From Inmirania thermothiophila (GTDB lineage: Bacteria > Pseudomonadota > Gammaproteobacteria > DSM-100275), in assembly GCF_003751635.1 (NCBI RefSeq), contig NZ_RJVI01000001.1, positions 1-64,000 of the forward strand: 64,000 nt of DNA, in the 5' to 3' direction. The translations under genes and the position numbers were made by a program. The notes beneath the pieces are model-generated. The model was given only the letters and a program-made list of their open reading frames with translations, was not told the DNA's origin and searched no databases. The stretch's first letter is position 1; each line of letters begins with the position of its first letter. Positions 38,625 through 46,567 of the stretch are shown here, piece by piece.

Positions 38625-39211
38625 GGGTAGAGGAGCAGCCGCCGCCAGCCTCCGCCCTCGAGGCGATAGCACTCGCGCTCGTTGAGCCGGGCCGGGTCGC
38701 CGCGCCAGAACTCGATCCGCTCGGGCACGATGCGCAGGCCCGACCAGAAGGGCGGCCGCGGCACCGGCCCCTCGCCGAAGCGCGCCGCCATCGCCTCCAG
38801 GCGCGCCTCCAGCGTGGCGCGGTCCGGCAGCGGCTCGGACTGGCGCGAGGCCCAGGCGCCGAGCTGCCGCGCCCGCGGGCGGCTCGCCCAGTAGGCATCC
38901 GCCTCGGCCTCGGACACCCGCTCCACGCGCCCGGCCACGCGCGCCTGCTCCCATAGCGGATCCCAGTAGAAACAGGCCTCCGCCCACGGGCGCGCCGCGA
39001 GGTGACGCGCCTTGGGGCTGCCGAGGTTGGTGAAGAAGCGGATCCCGTCGCGCCCCACGCCCTTGGCCAGCACCACCCGCACCGAGGGCCGGCCCTCGGC
39101 GTCGGCGGTCGCCAGCGCCATCGCCTCCGGCTGCACCATCCCGGCCGCCCGCGCGCGCTCGATGGCCGCCGCAAGCCGCGCCAGGGCCTCGTCCAGCAGA
39201 TCCGCGCTCAT
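38621..39211 (-). CDS. pdxH: Pyridoxine/pyridoxamine 5'-phosphate oxidase
   Basis: A 196-residue FMN enzyme forming pyridoxal 5'-phosphate. Signatures are PEAMALATADAEGRPSVRVVL, RFFTNLGSPKARHL, the RQSEPL segment and the C-terminal ERIEFWRGDPARLNERECYR. The end is slightly divergent from the usual RLHDR…RLxP, but the length and domain are normal. The ATG overlaps the AttH-like gene's stop. The expected product is cytoplasmic. Confidence 0.92.
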   Translation of the reverse strand: MSADLLDEALARLAAAIERARAAGMVQPEAMALATADAEGRPSVRVVLAKGVGRDGIRFFTNLGSPKARHLAARPWAEACFYWDPLWEQARVAGRVERVSEAEADAYWASRPRARQLGAWASRQSEPLPDRATLEARLEAMAARFGEGPVPRPPFWSGLRIVPERIEFWRGDPARLNERECYRLEGGGWRRLLLYP

Positions 39212-40320
39212 CCCCCCTCCTCGCCGTAGCCCACGAGCTCCACGTAGCCGCGACCCCGCAGCGGCCGCCCCCCCCGCCGCCCCGTCACCGTCACCGCCCC
39301 CTCCCAGTAGCGCACCGAGAGATCCAGCTCCTGATCGGCGAGGAGCGGCTCGAGCACGAGCTCCAGCCCCTCCGCGGGCAGGGCCAGCGTCCATCCCGAA
39401 GGGTAGCGCACCCCCGTGCGGGGGCTGCGCCAGGTGCCGCGGACGCGCAGCCGCACGTCCTGCGCCGCGAGGGGCCGCACCCGCCCATCGGGCCCGACGC
39501 GGGTCCCGGCGCTCGCCGGGTCCGTGCCCCCGTCGCGCCGGCGCAGCCGGTAGTACATGAGCTCCCCCTCGCCCTCGAGCTGGAGCGCGAACCAGTCCCA
39601 GCCGGCCTGCCCGGGGCCGAGGGCACCGGAGCCCCACTCCCGGTCCATCCACGCCGTGCCGCGCACCGTCCGCGCCCCCGCCGGGGTGCGCACGCGCCCC
39701 TCGGCGGCGAGCCGCGTGTAGCCGTAGTAGATGCTCGCCTGCCCGGCCCCCGGCCCCTTGCGGCTGTAGCCCGCCCGGCCGTGGAGCACCCGCGGCCGCA
39801 GCGGCCGCAGCGCCAGGGCGAGCCCCCACGGGCCGTCGGCGGCGCCGATGCGCAGCACCCGGTCGGGGTCGCCCTCCATCCACCACGGCCCGACCCAGAC
39901 CCGGCGCGGGCTCGCCCCGGCCAGCCCGGCCGCCGGGCGCGCGAGCCGCTCGGCGGCGTGGAAGCGCCCGCCGCCGGCGTCCGTGAGCGCGAAGTGCGCC
40001 ATGTAGGCCTGGGCCGCGCGCCATCCCGCCGCCGCCCCGTCCGGCCGCAGGCCGAAGCGGAAGAAGGTGAGCTGGAAGCCGTAGCGGCCGCCGGCGTCGT
40101 CGGCGAGGTGGCCGGTGAGGTACCACCATTCGTGGCGATAGGCGGGGTGGGGGCCGTGGTCGCGGGGGAAGGCCAGCGCCACCGGCCCCGTGACCTGGGC
40201 CCAGCCCGGCGCATCCGGCGCGGCGAGGAGCCGGTCCAGCCGCAGCGGCGGCCCCGGCGGCGCAGGGCCCGCCCCGCAGCCGGCAAGGAGCAGGAGCATC
40301 GCCGCCGCCGCCGCCCGCAT
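39208..40320 (-). CDS. AttH/lipocalin-like secreted lipoprotein associated with an ABC transporter
   Basis: A 370-residue lipoprotein (lipobox LLAGC, Cys15) of the AttH / carotenoid 1,2-hydratase-like superfamily (COG5621, 'predicted secreted hydrolase'). Conserved segments are FPRDHGPHPAYRHEWWYLTG near the N-terminus, the GRYGFQLTFFRFGL strand, GYTRLAAEGRV and the AWMDREWGSGAL core. The fold is a double lipocalin-like barrel in characterised relatives; substrates of these lipoproteins are unknown. It begins 2 bases after the permease stop, so it forms a cassette with the ABC ATPase and permease upstream. Activity on carotenoids is not implied. Confidence 0.82.
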   Translation of the reverse strand: MRAAAAAMLLLLAGCGAGPAPPGPPLRLDRLLAAPDAPGWAQVTGPVALAFPRDHGPHPAYRHEWWYLTGHLADDAGGRYGFQLTFFRFGLRPDGAAAGWRAAQAYMAHFALTDAGGGRFHAAERLARPAAGLAGASPRRVWVGPWWMEGDPDRVLRIGAADGPWGLALALRPLRPRVLHGRAGYSRKGPGAGQASIYYGYTRLAAEGRVRTPAGARTVRGTAWMDREWGSGALGPGQAGWDWFALQLEGEGELMYYRLRRRDGGTDPASAGTRVGPDGRVRPLAAQDVRLRVRGTWRSPRTGVRYPSGWTLALPAEGLELVLEPLLADQELDLSVRYWEGAVTVTGRRGGRPLRGRGYVELVGYGEEGG

Positions 40321-40322
40321 CC

Positions 40323-42803
40323 TCACTCCTCGCGCAGGGCCCGGGCGGGCCGGGCGCGGGCCATGCGCCAGGCGGGCCAGAGCGCCGCCCCCACCGCCGC
40401 CGCCAGGGCCAGCGCCACCGCGCCGACGGCAAGGCGCCCGTCCACCCGCCAGGCCAGGCTCCAGCCGAAGGCGCGGGGGTTGACCACATCCACCAGCATC
40501 GCCGCCAGCGCAAGCCCCGCGGGCCAGGCCAGCACCCCGCAGGCGCCGCCCAGCACCGCCGCCTGGCCGAGGGCGAGACCGGCCACCCCCGCGGGGGTCG
40601 CCCCCACCGCCCGCAGCACCGCCGCCTCGCGCGTGCGCTCGAGCTGCAGCGCCATGAGCGCACCCAGCATCCCGCCGAAGGCCACCACCGCGGCGAGCAG
40701 CTGCAGCACCCGCGTCACCGTGAAGGTGCGGTCGAACACCGCCAGCGAGGCGGCAAGAAGCTCCCGCCCCGAGCGCACCGCGAGGGCCTGCCCGGTGGCC
40801 GCGCGCAGGCGCGCCGCCACCGCCGCCGGGTCCGCCCCGGGGCGGAGGAAGAGCGCCACCGAGGTCACCGCCTCGTCGCCCCAGTGGCGGCGGTAGACGG
40901 GCAGGGCCATGAGCACGGTGCCGCGGTCCGAGGCGTAGTCGGCGTAGACCCCGGCCACCGCGAAGGCGCGGACACCGGCCGCGGTCAGGAGGGGCAGGGC
41001 GTCGCCCGGCCCGAGGCGGAGCCGCCGCGCGAGCGGCTCCGAGACCAGCACCGCCCCCGCGTCGAAGGCCGCCCACGGCGCCGCCCCCTGCGCCAGCAGC
41101 CGGTAGCCCGCCCGTGCCGCGGGCGGCAGGGCCACCGCCGCAAGCCGCAGCCGCCCGCGCTCGGAGGGCACCTCCACGCCGCGATAGAGCCCGACCGCGG
41201 CCACCGCCGGATCGACCCGCGCCGCCGCCGGGACCCGCCGGTCCAGGGTGCCGCCGGGGCCCGCCGCCGAGACGTAGAGGTCGGCCCGCAGCCGCTGGCC
41301 GAGCCAGTCGGCGACGGTGGCGCGGAAGCTGTCGATCATGATCCCCATGCCCACCGCGGTGGCGGCGGCGAGGGTCAGCGCCGAGGCCGCAGGGCCGGTG
41401 CGGCTGAGGGCCCGGCCCGCCCCCCGTACCGCCATCGCCGCCAGCACGCCGCCCCGCGCGGCCAGCGGCGCGAGGAGGGCGGTGAGGGCGAGGACCCCCG
41501 CGGGGGCGAGGAGGGCGAGCGCCGCGAGCAGGGCCGCAAGCGCCGCGAAGGCGGCACCGAGCCCGGGCCCCACCGCCGGCACCAGCACCGCCGCCGCCGC
41601 GAGGACGAGCCCGGGGACGACGGCCGCCCGCAGCCGCCGCCGTGCCCCCGCCTCCAGGGTCGCCCGCCGCAGCACCGCCACCACCGGTGTCCGCGCCGCC
41701 TCCCAGGCCGGCACGGCCCCGGCGGCGAGGCTCGCCGCCGCCCCCAGGGCGAGGCCGGCGAGGTAGGGGCCGGCGCCGGGTGCCGCGCCGCGCACCGTCA
41801 CCGTGAGGTAGAGGTCGTCCACCGTGCGCAGCACCAGCCCCATGAGGCCGCGGCCGAGGACGGCGCCGAGGCCGAGCCCGAGGAGGCTGCCGCACAGCCC
41901 CAGCAGCGCCGCCTCGGCGAGCAGCAGCCCCGCCACCGTCGCCGCGGGGGCGCCGCTCGCGCGCAGCATGCCCACCAGGGCCCGCCGCTGCACGAAGGCG
42001 AAGCGCAGGGTGCTGTGCACCAGGAAGCCCCCCACCGCGAGCGCGAGCAGCGACAGCGCCTGCAGGTTGAGGCGGAAGGCACGCGTGAGCTCGGCGAGGA
42101 AGCGCCGCGTCTCCCCCGCCTCGGCGAGACGGTAGCCCGGCGGCAGCCACCGCGCCAGCGCCGCCGCCTGCCCGGCGTCGAGGACGAGGTCGATACCGCT
42201 CAACCGCCCCTCGAGGCCCAGCGCCTCCTGGGCGGTGGCGAGGTCGGCGAGGAGCAGCCCCTCGGCGCCCTGCCGCGCCACCGCGTCCCGGGCCTCGAGC
42301 CGGGCGGCGAGGGTCAGGGTCAGCGCGCGCCCGCCGGCGCGCACCGTGCGCCGCGCCCCCGGCCGCCAGCCCAGGGCCTCGGCGGTGGCCGCCGTCGCCG
42401 CCACCGCCCCGGGGGCGAGCAGGGCGGCGCCGTCGAAGGCGAGGCCGCGCCCGGCCGGATGGCGCCGCAGCGCCGCCTCCGCCACCGGGTCGAGCCCCAC
42501 CAGGCGCAGCGCCCGCCCGTCGGCCTCCACCACCCCCTCCACCACCGGCGCCGCCGCCACCCCCTCCAGGGCGAGGGCGGCGAGCAGCGCCTCGGGCACC
42601 CCCCGGGCCCCCCCCTCGATGCGGTGCGTCACCCGCCCCGTCACCGCCTCGGAGGCGGCCTCGAGGGCGCGCAGGGCGCCGGCGTTGGCCACCCTCACCG
42701 CCACCACCACGGCCACCCCCACCGCCACCCCGAGCAGCGCCAGCACGAGCTGGCCGCGGTGGCGCAGGAGGTGGCGGGCCAGCGCGGCGGCGGCAAGCCT
42801 CAT
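40323..42803 (-). CDS. FtsX-like ABC transporter permease
   Basis: An 826-residue integral membrane protein with an N-terminal helix (residues ~18–40, QLVLALLGVAVGVAVVVAV), a large periplasmic region, and several later hydrophobic blocks arranged as two FtsX units (about residues 245–420 and 680–820), the arrangement of large MacB/LolCE-like permeases. The last block has ERTREAAVLRAVGATPAGVAGL, the coupling-helix motif of the FtsX family. It pairs with the ATPase upstream (ATGA overlap). Such systems usually act mechanically on periplasmic lipoproteins or lipids rather than importing small molecules; the target is unknown. Confidence 0.87.
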   Translation of the reverse strand: MRLAAAALARHLLRHRGQLVLALLGVAVGVAVVVAVRVANAGALRALEAASEAVTGRVTHRIEGGARGVPEALLAALALEGVAAAPVVEGVVEADGRALRLVGLDPVAEAALRRHPAGRGLAFDGAALLAPGAVAATAATAEALGWRPGARRTVRAGGRALTLTLAARLEARDAVARQGAEGLLLADLATAQEALGLEGRLSGIDLVLDAGQAAALARWLPPGYRLAEAGETRRFLAELTRAFRLNLQALSLLALAVGGFLVHSTLRFAFVQRRALVGMLRASGAPAATVAGLLLAEAALLGLCGSLLGLGLGAVLGRGLMGLVLRTVDDLYLTVTVRGAAPGAGPYLAGLALGAAASLAAGAVPAWEAARTPVVAVLRRATLEAGARRRLRAAVVPGLVLAAAAVLVPAVGPGLGAAFAALAALLAALALLAPAGVLALTALLAPLAARGGVLAAMAVRGAGRALSRTGPAASALTLAAATAVGMGIMIDSFRATVADWLGQRLRADLYVSAAGPGGTLDRRVPAAARVDPAVAAVGLYRGVEVPSERGRLRLAAVALPPAARAGYRLLAQGAAPWAAFDAGAVLVSEPLARRLRLGPGDALPLLTAAGVRAFAVAGVYADYASDRGTVLMALPVYRRHWGDEAVTSVALFLRPGADPAAVAARLRAATGQALAVRSGRELLAASLAVFDRTFTVTRVLQLLAAVVAFGGMLGALMALQLERTREAAVLRAVGATPAGVAGLALGQAAVLGGACGVLAWPAGLALAAMLVDVVNPRAFGWSLAWRVDGRLAVGAVALALAAAVGAALWPAWRMARARPARALREE

Positions 42804-43495
42804 GGCGCCTCCACCAGGCGCCCGCCGCGCAGGGCCAGGACCCGTCCGGCGCGGGCGGCGGCCTCGGCGCTGTGGGTCACCAGTACCAGCGCCGCCCCGT
42901 GCTCGCGCACCGCGGCCTCGAGCAGGTCCAGCACCCCGGCCGCGGCCGCCGGATCCAGGTTCCCGGTGGGCTCGTCGGCGAGCACCACCGCCGGGTGCGG
43001 CGCCAGCGCCCGCGCGATGGCGACCCGCTGCTGCTCGCCCCCGGAGAGCTGCTCGGGGAAATCGCCGGCGCGCGCGGCCAGGCCCACCGCGGCGAGGAGC
43101 GCGCGGGCGCGGCGTCGCGCCCGCCCGGCATCGACCCCGTCGAGCTCCAGCGGCAGGCGCACGTTCTCCTCCACGGTGAGGGTGGGCAGGAGGTGGAAGA
43201 ACTGGTGCACGAAGCCCACGTGACGCCGGCGCAGCCGGCTGCGCGCGGCCTCCCCGAGGCCGGCGAGATCCTGCCCCAGCAGGCGCACGGTGCCGCCGTC
43301 GGGCGTCTCCAGACCGGCGAGCAGGTGCAGCAGGGTCGACTTGCCCGAGCCGCTCGGGCCGGTCACCGCCACCGTCTCGCCGGGCTCGAGACGCAGCGAG
43401 ACCCGGTCGAGGACCGTGCGCAGGGCGCCGGCGTCGGGGTAGCGCTTGACCAGCCCCTCGGCCTCGAGCGCGGCTTGCCTGCTCCCTGCGGCCAT
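42800..43495 (-). CDS. ABC transporter ATP-binding protein, LolD/MacB-like
   Basis: A 231-residue ATPase with Walker A GPSGSGKS (46–53), signature LSGGEQQR (150–157), Walker B AVVLADEP (169–176) and the THSAEAA switch region. The HVGFVHQFFHLLPTLTVEENV segment is the Q-loop form shared by the LolD/MacB group. It drives the FtsX-like permease encoded next. The ATG at 43495 is the first gene of the coupled ATPase–permease–AttH–pdxH–DUF99 run and diverges from iscR. Confidence 0.93.
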   Translation of the reverse strand: MAAGSRQAALEAEGLVKRYPDAGALRTVLDRVSLRLEPGETVAVTGPSGSGKSTLLHLLAGLETPDGGTVRLLGQDLAGLGEAARSRLRRRHVGFVHQFFHLLPTLTVEENVRLPLELDGVDAGRARRRARALLAAVGLAARAGDFPEQLSGGEQQRVAIARALAPHPAVVLADEPTGNLDPAAAAGVLDLLEAAVREHGAALVLVTHSAEAAARAGRVLALRGGRLVEAP

Positions 43496-43544
43496 CGCCC
43501 CATCCTAACAGGAGGCGCCGCGCCGCCGGCGGCGCCCCGCAATC

Positions 43545-43550
43545 TTGACA
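43545..43550 (+). promoter_or_regulatory. Candidate -35 element of iscR
   Basis: A perfect TTGACA lies 60 bases upstream of the iscR ATG. The best -10 at 17 bp (CATGCT, 43568–43573) is poor. I could not recognise a clear IscR type 1 operator. Confidence 0.4.
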
Positions 43551-43610
43551 TCTCCGCTCAGAAATCCCATGCTACCCGTCAATTCCACGTTCCAGGAACG
43601 GAGACTCCCC

Positions 43611-44072
43611 ATGCGCATCACCACCAAGGGCCGCTACGCCGTCACCGCGATGCTGGACCTCGCCGTCCACGAGGACCACGGCCCCGTGCCCCTGGCCGAG
43701 ATCTCCGAGGCCCAGGGCATCTCGCTGTCCTACCTCGAGCAGCTCTTCGCCAAGCTGCGCCGGCGCGGCCTCGTGCGCGGCACCCGCGGCCCCCACGGCG
43801 GCTACCGTCTGGCGCGGCCGGCCGACGAGATCAGCATCGCCGAGATCATCACCGCCGTGGACGAGAAGCTCGACGCCACCCGCTGCGAGCAGCGCGGCGA
43901 CTGCCGCGGCGGCGAGCGCTGCCTGACCCACGAGCTGTGGATGGAACTGAGCGAGCGCATCCACGACTTCCTCGACGGCATCACCCTGGCCGAGCTGGTG
44001 CGCCGCCCGGCGGTGCGCGAGCGCGCCGCCGCCCTGGACCTGCGCGGCGGCCGGCGCCGCTCGGCCGCCTGA
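43611..44072 (+). CDS. iscR: Rrf2-family [2Fe-2S] regulator IscR
   Basis: A 153-residue Rrf2-family DNA-binding protein. The N-terminus [17 protein letters not shown] and winged helix ([25 protein letters not shown]) are typical. The cluster ligands Cys92, Cys98, Cys104 and His107 occur at exactly the E. coli IscR positions, so it should bind [2Fe-2S] and sense Fe–S status. It is not next to iscSUA here but is followed after 28 bases by a 7Fe ferredoxin gene, which is probably its co-transcribed partner or target. The ATG at 43611 is chosen by homology. Confidence 0.94.
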   Translation: MRITTKGRYAVTAMLDLAVHEDHGPVPLAEISEAQGISLSYLEQLFAKLRRRGLVRGTRGPHGGYRLARPADEISIAEIITAVDEKLDATRCEQRGDCRGGERCLTHELWMELSERIHDFLDGITLAELVRRPAVRERAAALDLRGGRRRSAA

Positions 44073-44100
44073 GCCGCAGGCCCCACAGGGAGGAGGCACC

Positions 44101-44424
44101 ATGGCCTTCGTCGTGCTGGAGAACTGCATCCGCTGCAAGTACACCGACTGCGTGGACGTCTGCCCCGTGGACTGCTTCCACGAGGGCCCCAACATGCTCG
44201 TCATCGACCCCGAGGAGTGCATCGACTGCGCCCTCTGCGAGCCCGAGTGCCCGGCCGAGGCCATCGTGCCGGAGGACGAGGTGCCCGAGGACCAGAAGGA
44301 ATTCATCCAGCTCAACGCCGAGCTCGCCAAGGTCTGGCCGGTGCTCTCCGAGAAGAAGGACCCCCTGCCCGACGCCGACGAGTGGAACGGCGTCGCCGGC
44401 AAGCGCCAGTACCTGGAGCGCTGA
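44101..44424 (+). CDS. fdxA: Seven-iron ferredoxin FdxA ([3Fe-4S][4Fe-4S])
   Basis: A 107-residue ferredoxin closely resembling Azotobacter ferredoxin I. The nine cysteines are C9, C12, C17, C21, C25, C40, C43, C46 and C50 (Met counted), in [18 protein letters not shown] and [13 protein letters not shown], the exact spacing of the 7Fe family. The C-terminal tail ([26 protein letters not shown]) is also conserved. It is a low-potential cytoplasmic electron carrier, linked in relatives to oxidative-stress responses. GGAGGAGG lies just before the ATG. A large hairpin follows the stop. Confidence 0.97.
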   Translation: MAFVVLENCIRCKYTDCVDVCPVDCFHEGPNMLVIDPEECIDCALCEPECPAEAIVPEDEVPEDQKEFIQLNAELAKVWPVLSEKKDPLPDADEWNGVAGKRQYLER

Positions 44425-44462
44425 GGCGCCCGCCGCCCGGGGTTGACGCCCCGGCGGGCGCC
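44425..44462 (+). terminator. GC-rich hairpin after fdxA
   Basis: An 11-bp stem (44425–44435 with 44452–44462) with a 16-base GC-rich interior starts directly after the fdxA stop codon. It has no T-tract, so it is more likely a 3'-end stabiliser or Rho-linked terminator than a classical intrinsic terminator. Confidence 0.5.
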
Positions 44463-44491
44463 GACTACCCCTTCCTGAAGGGCCATCGGGA

Positions 44492-44513
44492 CGCCCCGCC
44501 CTGCGGCGGGGCG
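44492..44513 (+). promoter_or_regulatory. Leader hairpin before the EF-G paralogue
   Basis: A perfect 9-bp stem (CGCCCCGCC with GGCGGGGCG) and a 4-base loop end 4 bases before the AGGAGG ribosome binding site of the downstream gene, so it could modulate its translation. Confidence 0.4.
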
Positions 44514-44529
44514 CGGGAAGGAGGTGCGC

Positions 44530-46560
44530 ATGCCGGGCTACACCACCGCGGAGATCCACAACCTCGCCCTCCTGGGCCACGCCGGGGCGGGCAAGACCCT
44601 GCTCGCCGAGGCGCTGCTGCACGCGGCCGGGGCGATCCCGGCGATGGGCAGCATCGAGCGCGGCACCACCGTGTGCGACTTCGAGCCCGAGGAGCAGGCC
44701 CACGGGCACTCCCTCAGCCCGGCGGTGGCCTCCTGCGACTGGAAGGGCCGCCACGTCAACCTCGTGGACACGCCGGGCTACCCCGACTTCCTGCCGCGCG
44801 CCTACGCCGTGCTGCCGGCGGTGGAGACGGCGGTGGTGGTGGTGGATGCCGAGCGCGGCATCGAGCTCGGCACCCGCCGGGCGATGGAGAAGGCGGCGGA
44901 GCTGGCGTTGCCGCGGGTGCTGGTGGTCAACCGCATCGACCAGGCGGGGCCGGAGGCGCTCGCCGCCCTCGTCGAGGCCCTGCGCGAGGCCTTCGGCCGC
45001 GAGGTGCTGCCCATCAACCTGCCCGCGCGCGACGGCGGCGTCGTCGACTGCTTCTTCTCCCCCGGCGGCGAGGCCGCTTTCCACTCGGTGGAGGCCGCCC
45101 ACACCGAGATCGTGGACCAGGTGGTGGAGATGGACGAGGATCTCATGGCCCTCTACCTGGAGCAGGGCGAGGTCCGTCCGGAGCAGCTCCACGAGCCGTT
45201 CGAGGCGGCCCTGCGCGAGGGCCACCTGATCCCGCTCCTGTTCACCAGCGCCGCCACCGGCGCCGGCATCCGCGAGCTGCTCGACGCCATCGTGGAGCTC
45301 TTCCCCAATCCGCTCGAGGGCAACCCGCGGCCCTTCCGCCGCGGCGCGGCCCCGTTCCACGCCAGCCACGACCCGGACGACCACGTCCTCGCCCACGTCT
45401 TCCGCGTCACCACCGACCCCTTCGTCGGCCGCCTCGGCATCTTCCGCATCCACCAGGGCACCGTGCGCCCGGACAGCCAGCTCTACGTCGACGACGGGCG
45501 CAAGCCGTTCCGCGTCGGCCACCTCCTGCGCATCCAGGGCAAGACGCAGACCGAGGTGGATGCGGGCATCCCGGGCGACCTCTGCGCCCTGGCCAAGATC
45601 GAGGAGCTCCACTACAACGCGGTCCTGCACGACGCCCCCGAGGACGGCGGCGTGTGCATGGTGCCGGTGGCCCTGCCCGAGCCCATGCAGGGCCTCGCCG
45701 TGGAGCCGGCCAAGAAGGGCGACGACGAGAAACTCACGCGGGCGCTTGCGGCGCTTGCCGCCGAGGACCCCTCCTTCCGCTACGAGCGTTCGCCCTCGAC
45801 CCACGAGACCATCATCCGCGGCATCGGCGAGCTGCACCTGCGCGTGATCCTCGAGCGCATGCGCAGCCGCCACCACCTGGAGGTGGAGACGCGCCCGCCG
45901 CGCATCGCCTACCGCGAGACCGTGCGTGCCGCCGCCGAGGGCCATCACCGCCACAAGAAGCAGACCGGCGGCGCGGGCCAGTTCGGCGAGGTCTTCCTGC
46001 GCATCGAGCCGCTGGAGCGCGGGGCCGGCTTCGAGTTCGTCAACCAGGTGGTGGGCGGCGCCATCCCGTCGCAGTTCATCCCCGCGGTGGAGAAGGGCGT
46101 GCGCCAGGCCATGGAGGAGGGCGCCCTCGCCGGCTACCCGATCCAGGACGTGCGCGTCATCGTCCACGACGGCAAGCACCACCCCGTCGATTCCAAGGAG
46201 GTGGCCTTCGTCACCGCCGGCAAGAAGGCCTTCCTCGACGCCTTCGCCAAGGCCCGCCCGGTGCTGCTGGAACCGCTGGTGGAGGTGGAGGTGACCGCCC
46301 CCGAGGCCCACGTGGGCGACATCACCGGCAACCTCTCGGGGCGGCGCGGGCGGATCCAGGGCACCGAGAGCCTCCCCGGGGGGCTCGTGGTGGTGCGTGC
46401 CGAGGCACCCCTGGCGGAGATGGCCGACTACGCCTCCTGGCTCAAGAGCGCCACCGGCGGCCACGGCAGCTACACCATGAGCTTCAGCCGCTACGAGCCC
46501 GCCCCGCCCGAGGTGCAGAAGGCGGTGGTGGCCGAGCGCCGGGCGGCGGAGACCGCCTGA
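44530..46560 (+). CDS. Elongation factor G-like translational GTPase (EF-G2-type paralogue)
   Basis: A 676-residue EF-G-like GTPase with the full domain order: G domain, domain II, and domains III–V ending in the GRIQGTESLPGGLVVVRAEAPLAEM segment of EF-G domain V. The P-loop is GHAGAGKT (residues 16–23) instead of the canonical AHxDHGKTT, VDTPGYPDF replaces VDTPGHVDF, and the switch I region is unlike EF-G1; these mark the EF-G2/EF-G-like subfamily, whose role in translation or recycling is unsettled. The ATG at 44530 is chosen because AGGAGG lies about six bases upstream. It follows fdxA, separated by two hairpins. Confidence 0.88.
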   Translation: MPGYTTAEIHNLALLGHAGAGKTLLAEALLHAAGAIPAMGSIERGTTVCDFEPEEQAHGHSLSPAVASCDWKGRHVNLVDTPGYPDFLPRAYAVLPAVETAVVVVDAERGIELGTRRAMEKAAELALPRVLVVNRIDQAGPEALAALVEALREAFGREVLPINLPARDGGVVDCFFSPGGEAAFHSVEAAHTEIVDQVVEMDEDLMALYLEQGEVRPEQLHEPFEAALREGHLIPLLFTSAATGAGIRELLDAIVELFPNPLEGNPRPFRRGAAPFHASHDPDDHVLAHVFRVTTDPFVGRLGIFRIHQGTVRPDSQLYVDDGRKPFRVGHLLRIQGKTQTEVDAGIPGDLCALAKIEELHYNAVLHDAPEDGGVCMVPVALPEPMQGLAVEPAKKGDDEKLTRALAALAAEDPSFRYERSPSTHETIIRGIGELHLRVILERMRSRHHLEVETRPPRIAYRETVRAAAEGHHRHKKQTGGAGQFGEVFLRIEPLERGAGFEFVNQVVGGAIPSQFIPAVEKGVRQAMEEGALAGYPIQDVRVIVHDGKHHPVDSKEVAFVTAGKKAFLDAFAKARPVLLEPLVEVEVTAPEAHVGDITGNLSGRRGRIQGTESLPGGLVVVRAEAPLAEMADYASWLKSATGGHGSYTMSFSRYEPAPPEVQKAVVAERRAAETA

Positions 46561-46567
46561 GGCGGCG

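Noticed and set aside
43611-44072. A complete isc operon after iscR
   Set aside because: The next gene is a 7Fe ferredoxin and then an EF-G-like GTPase; no cysteine desulfurase or scaffold gene is present.
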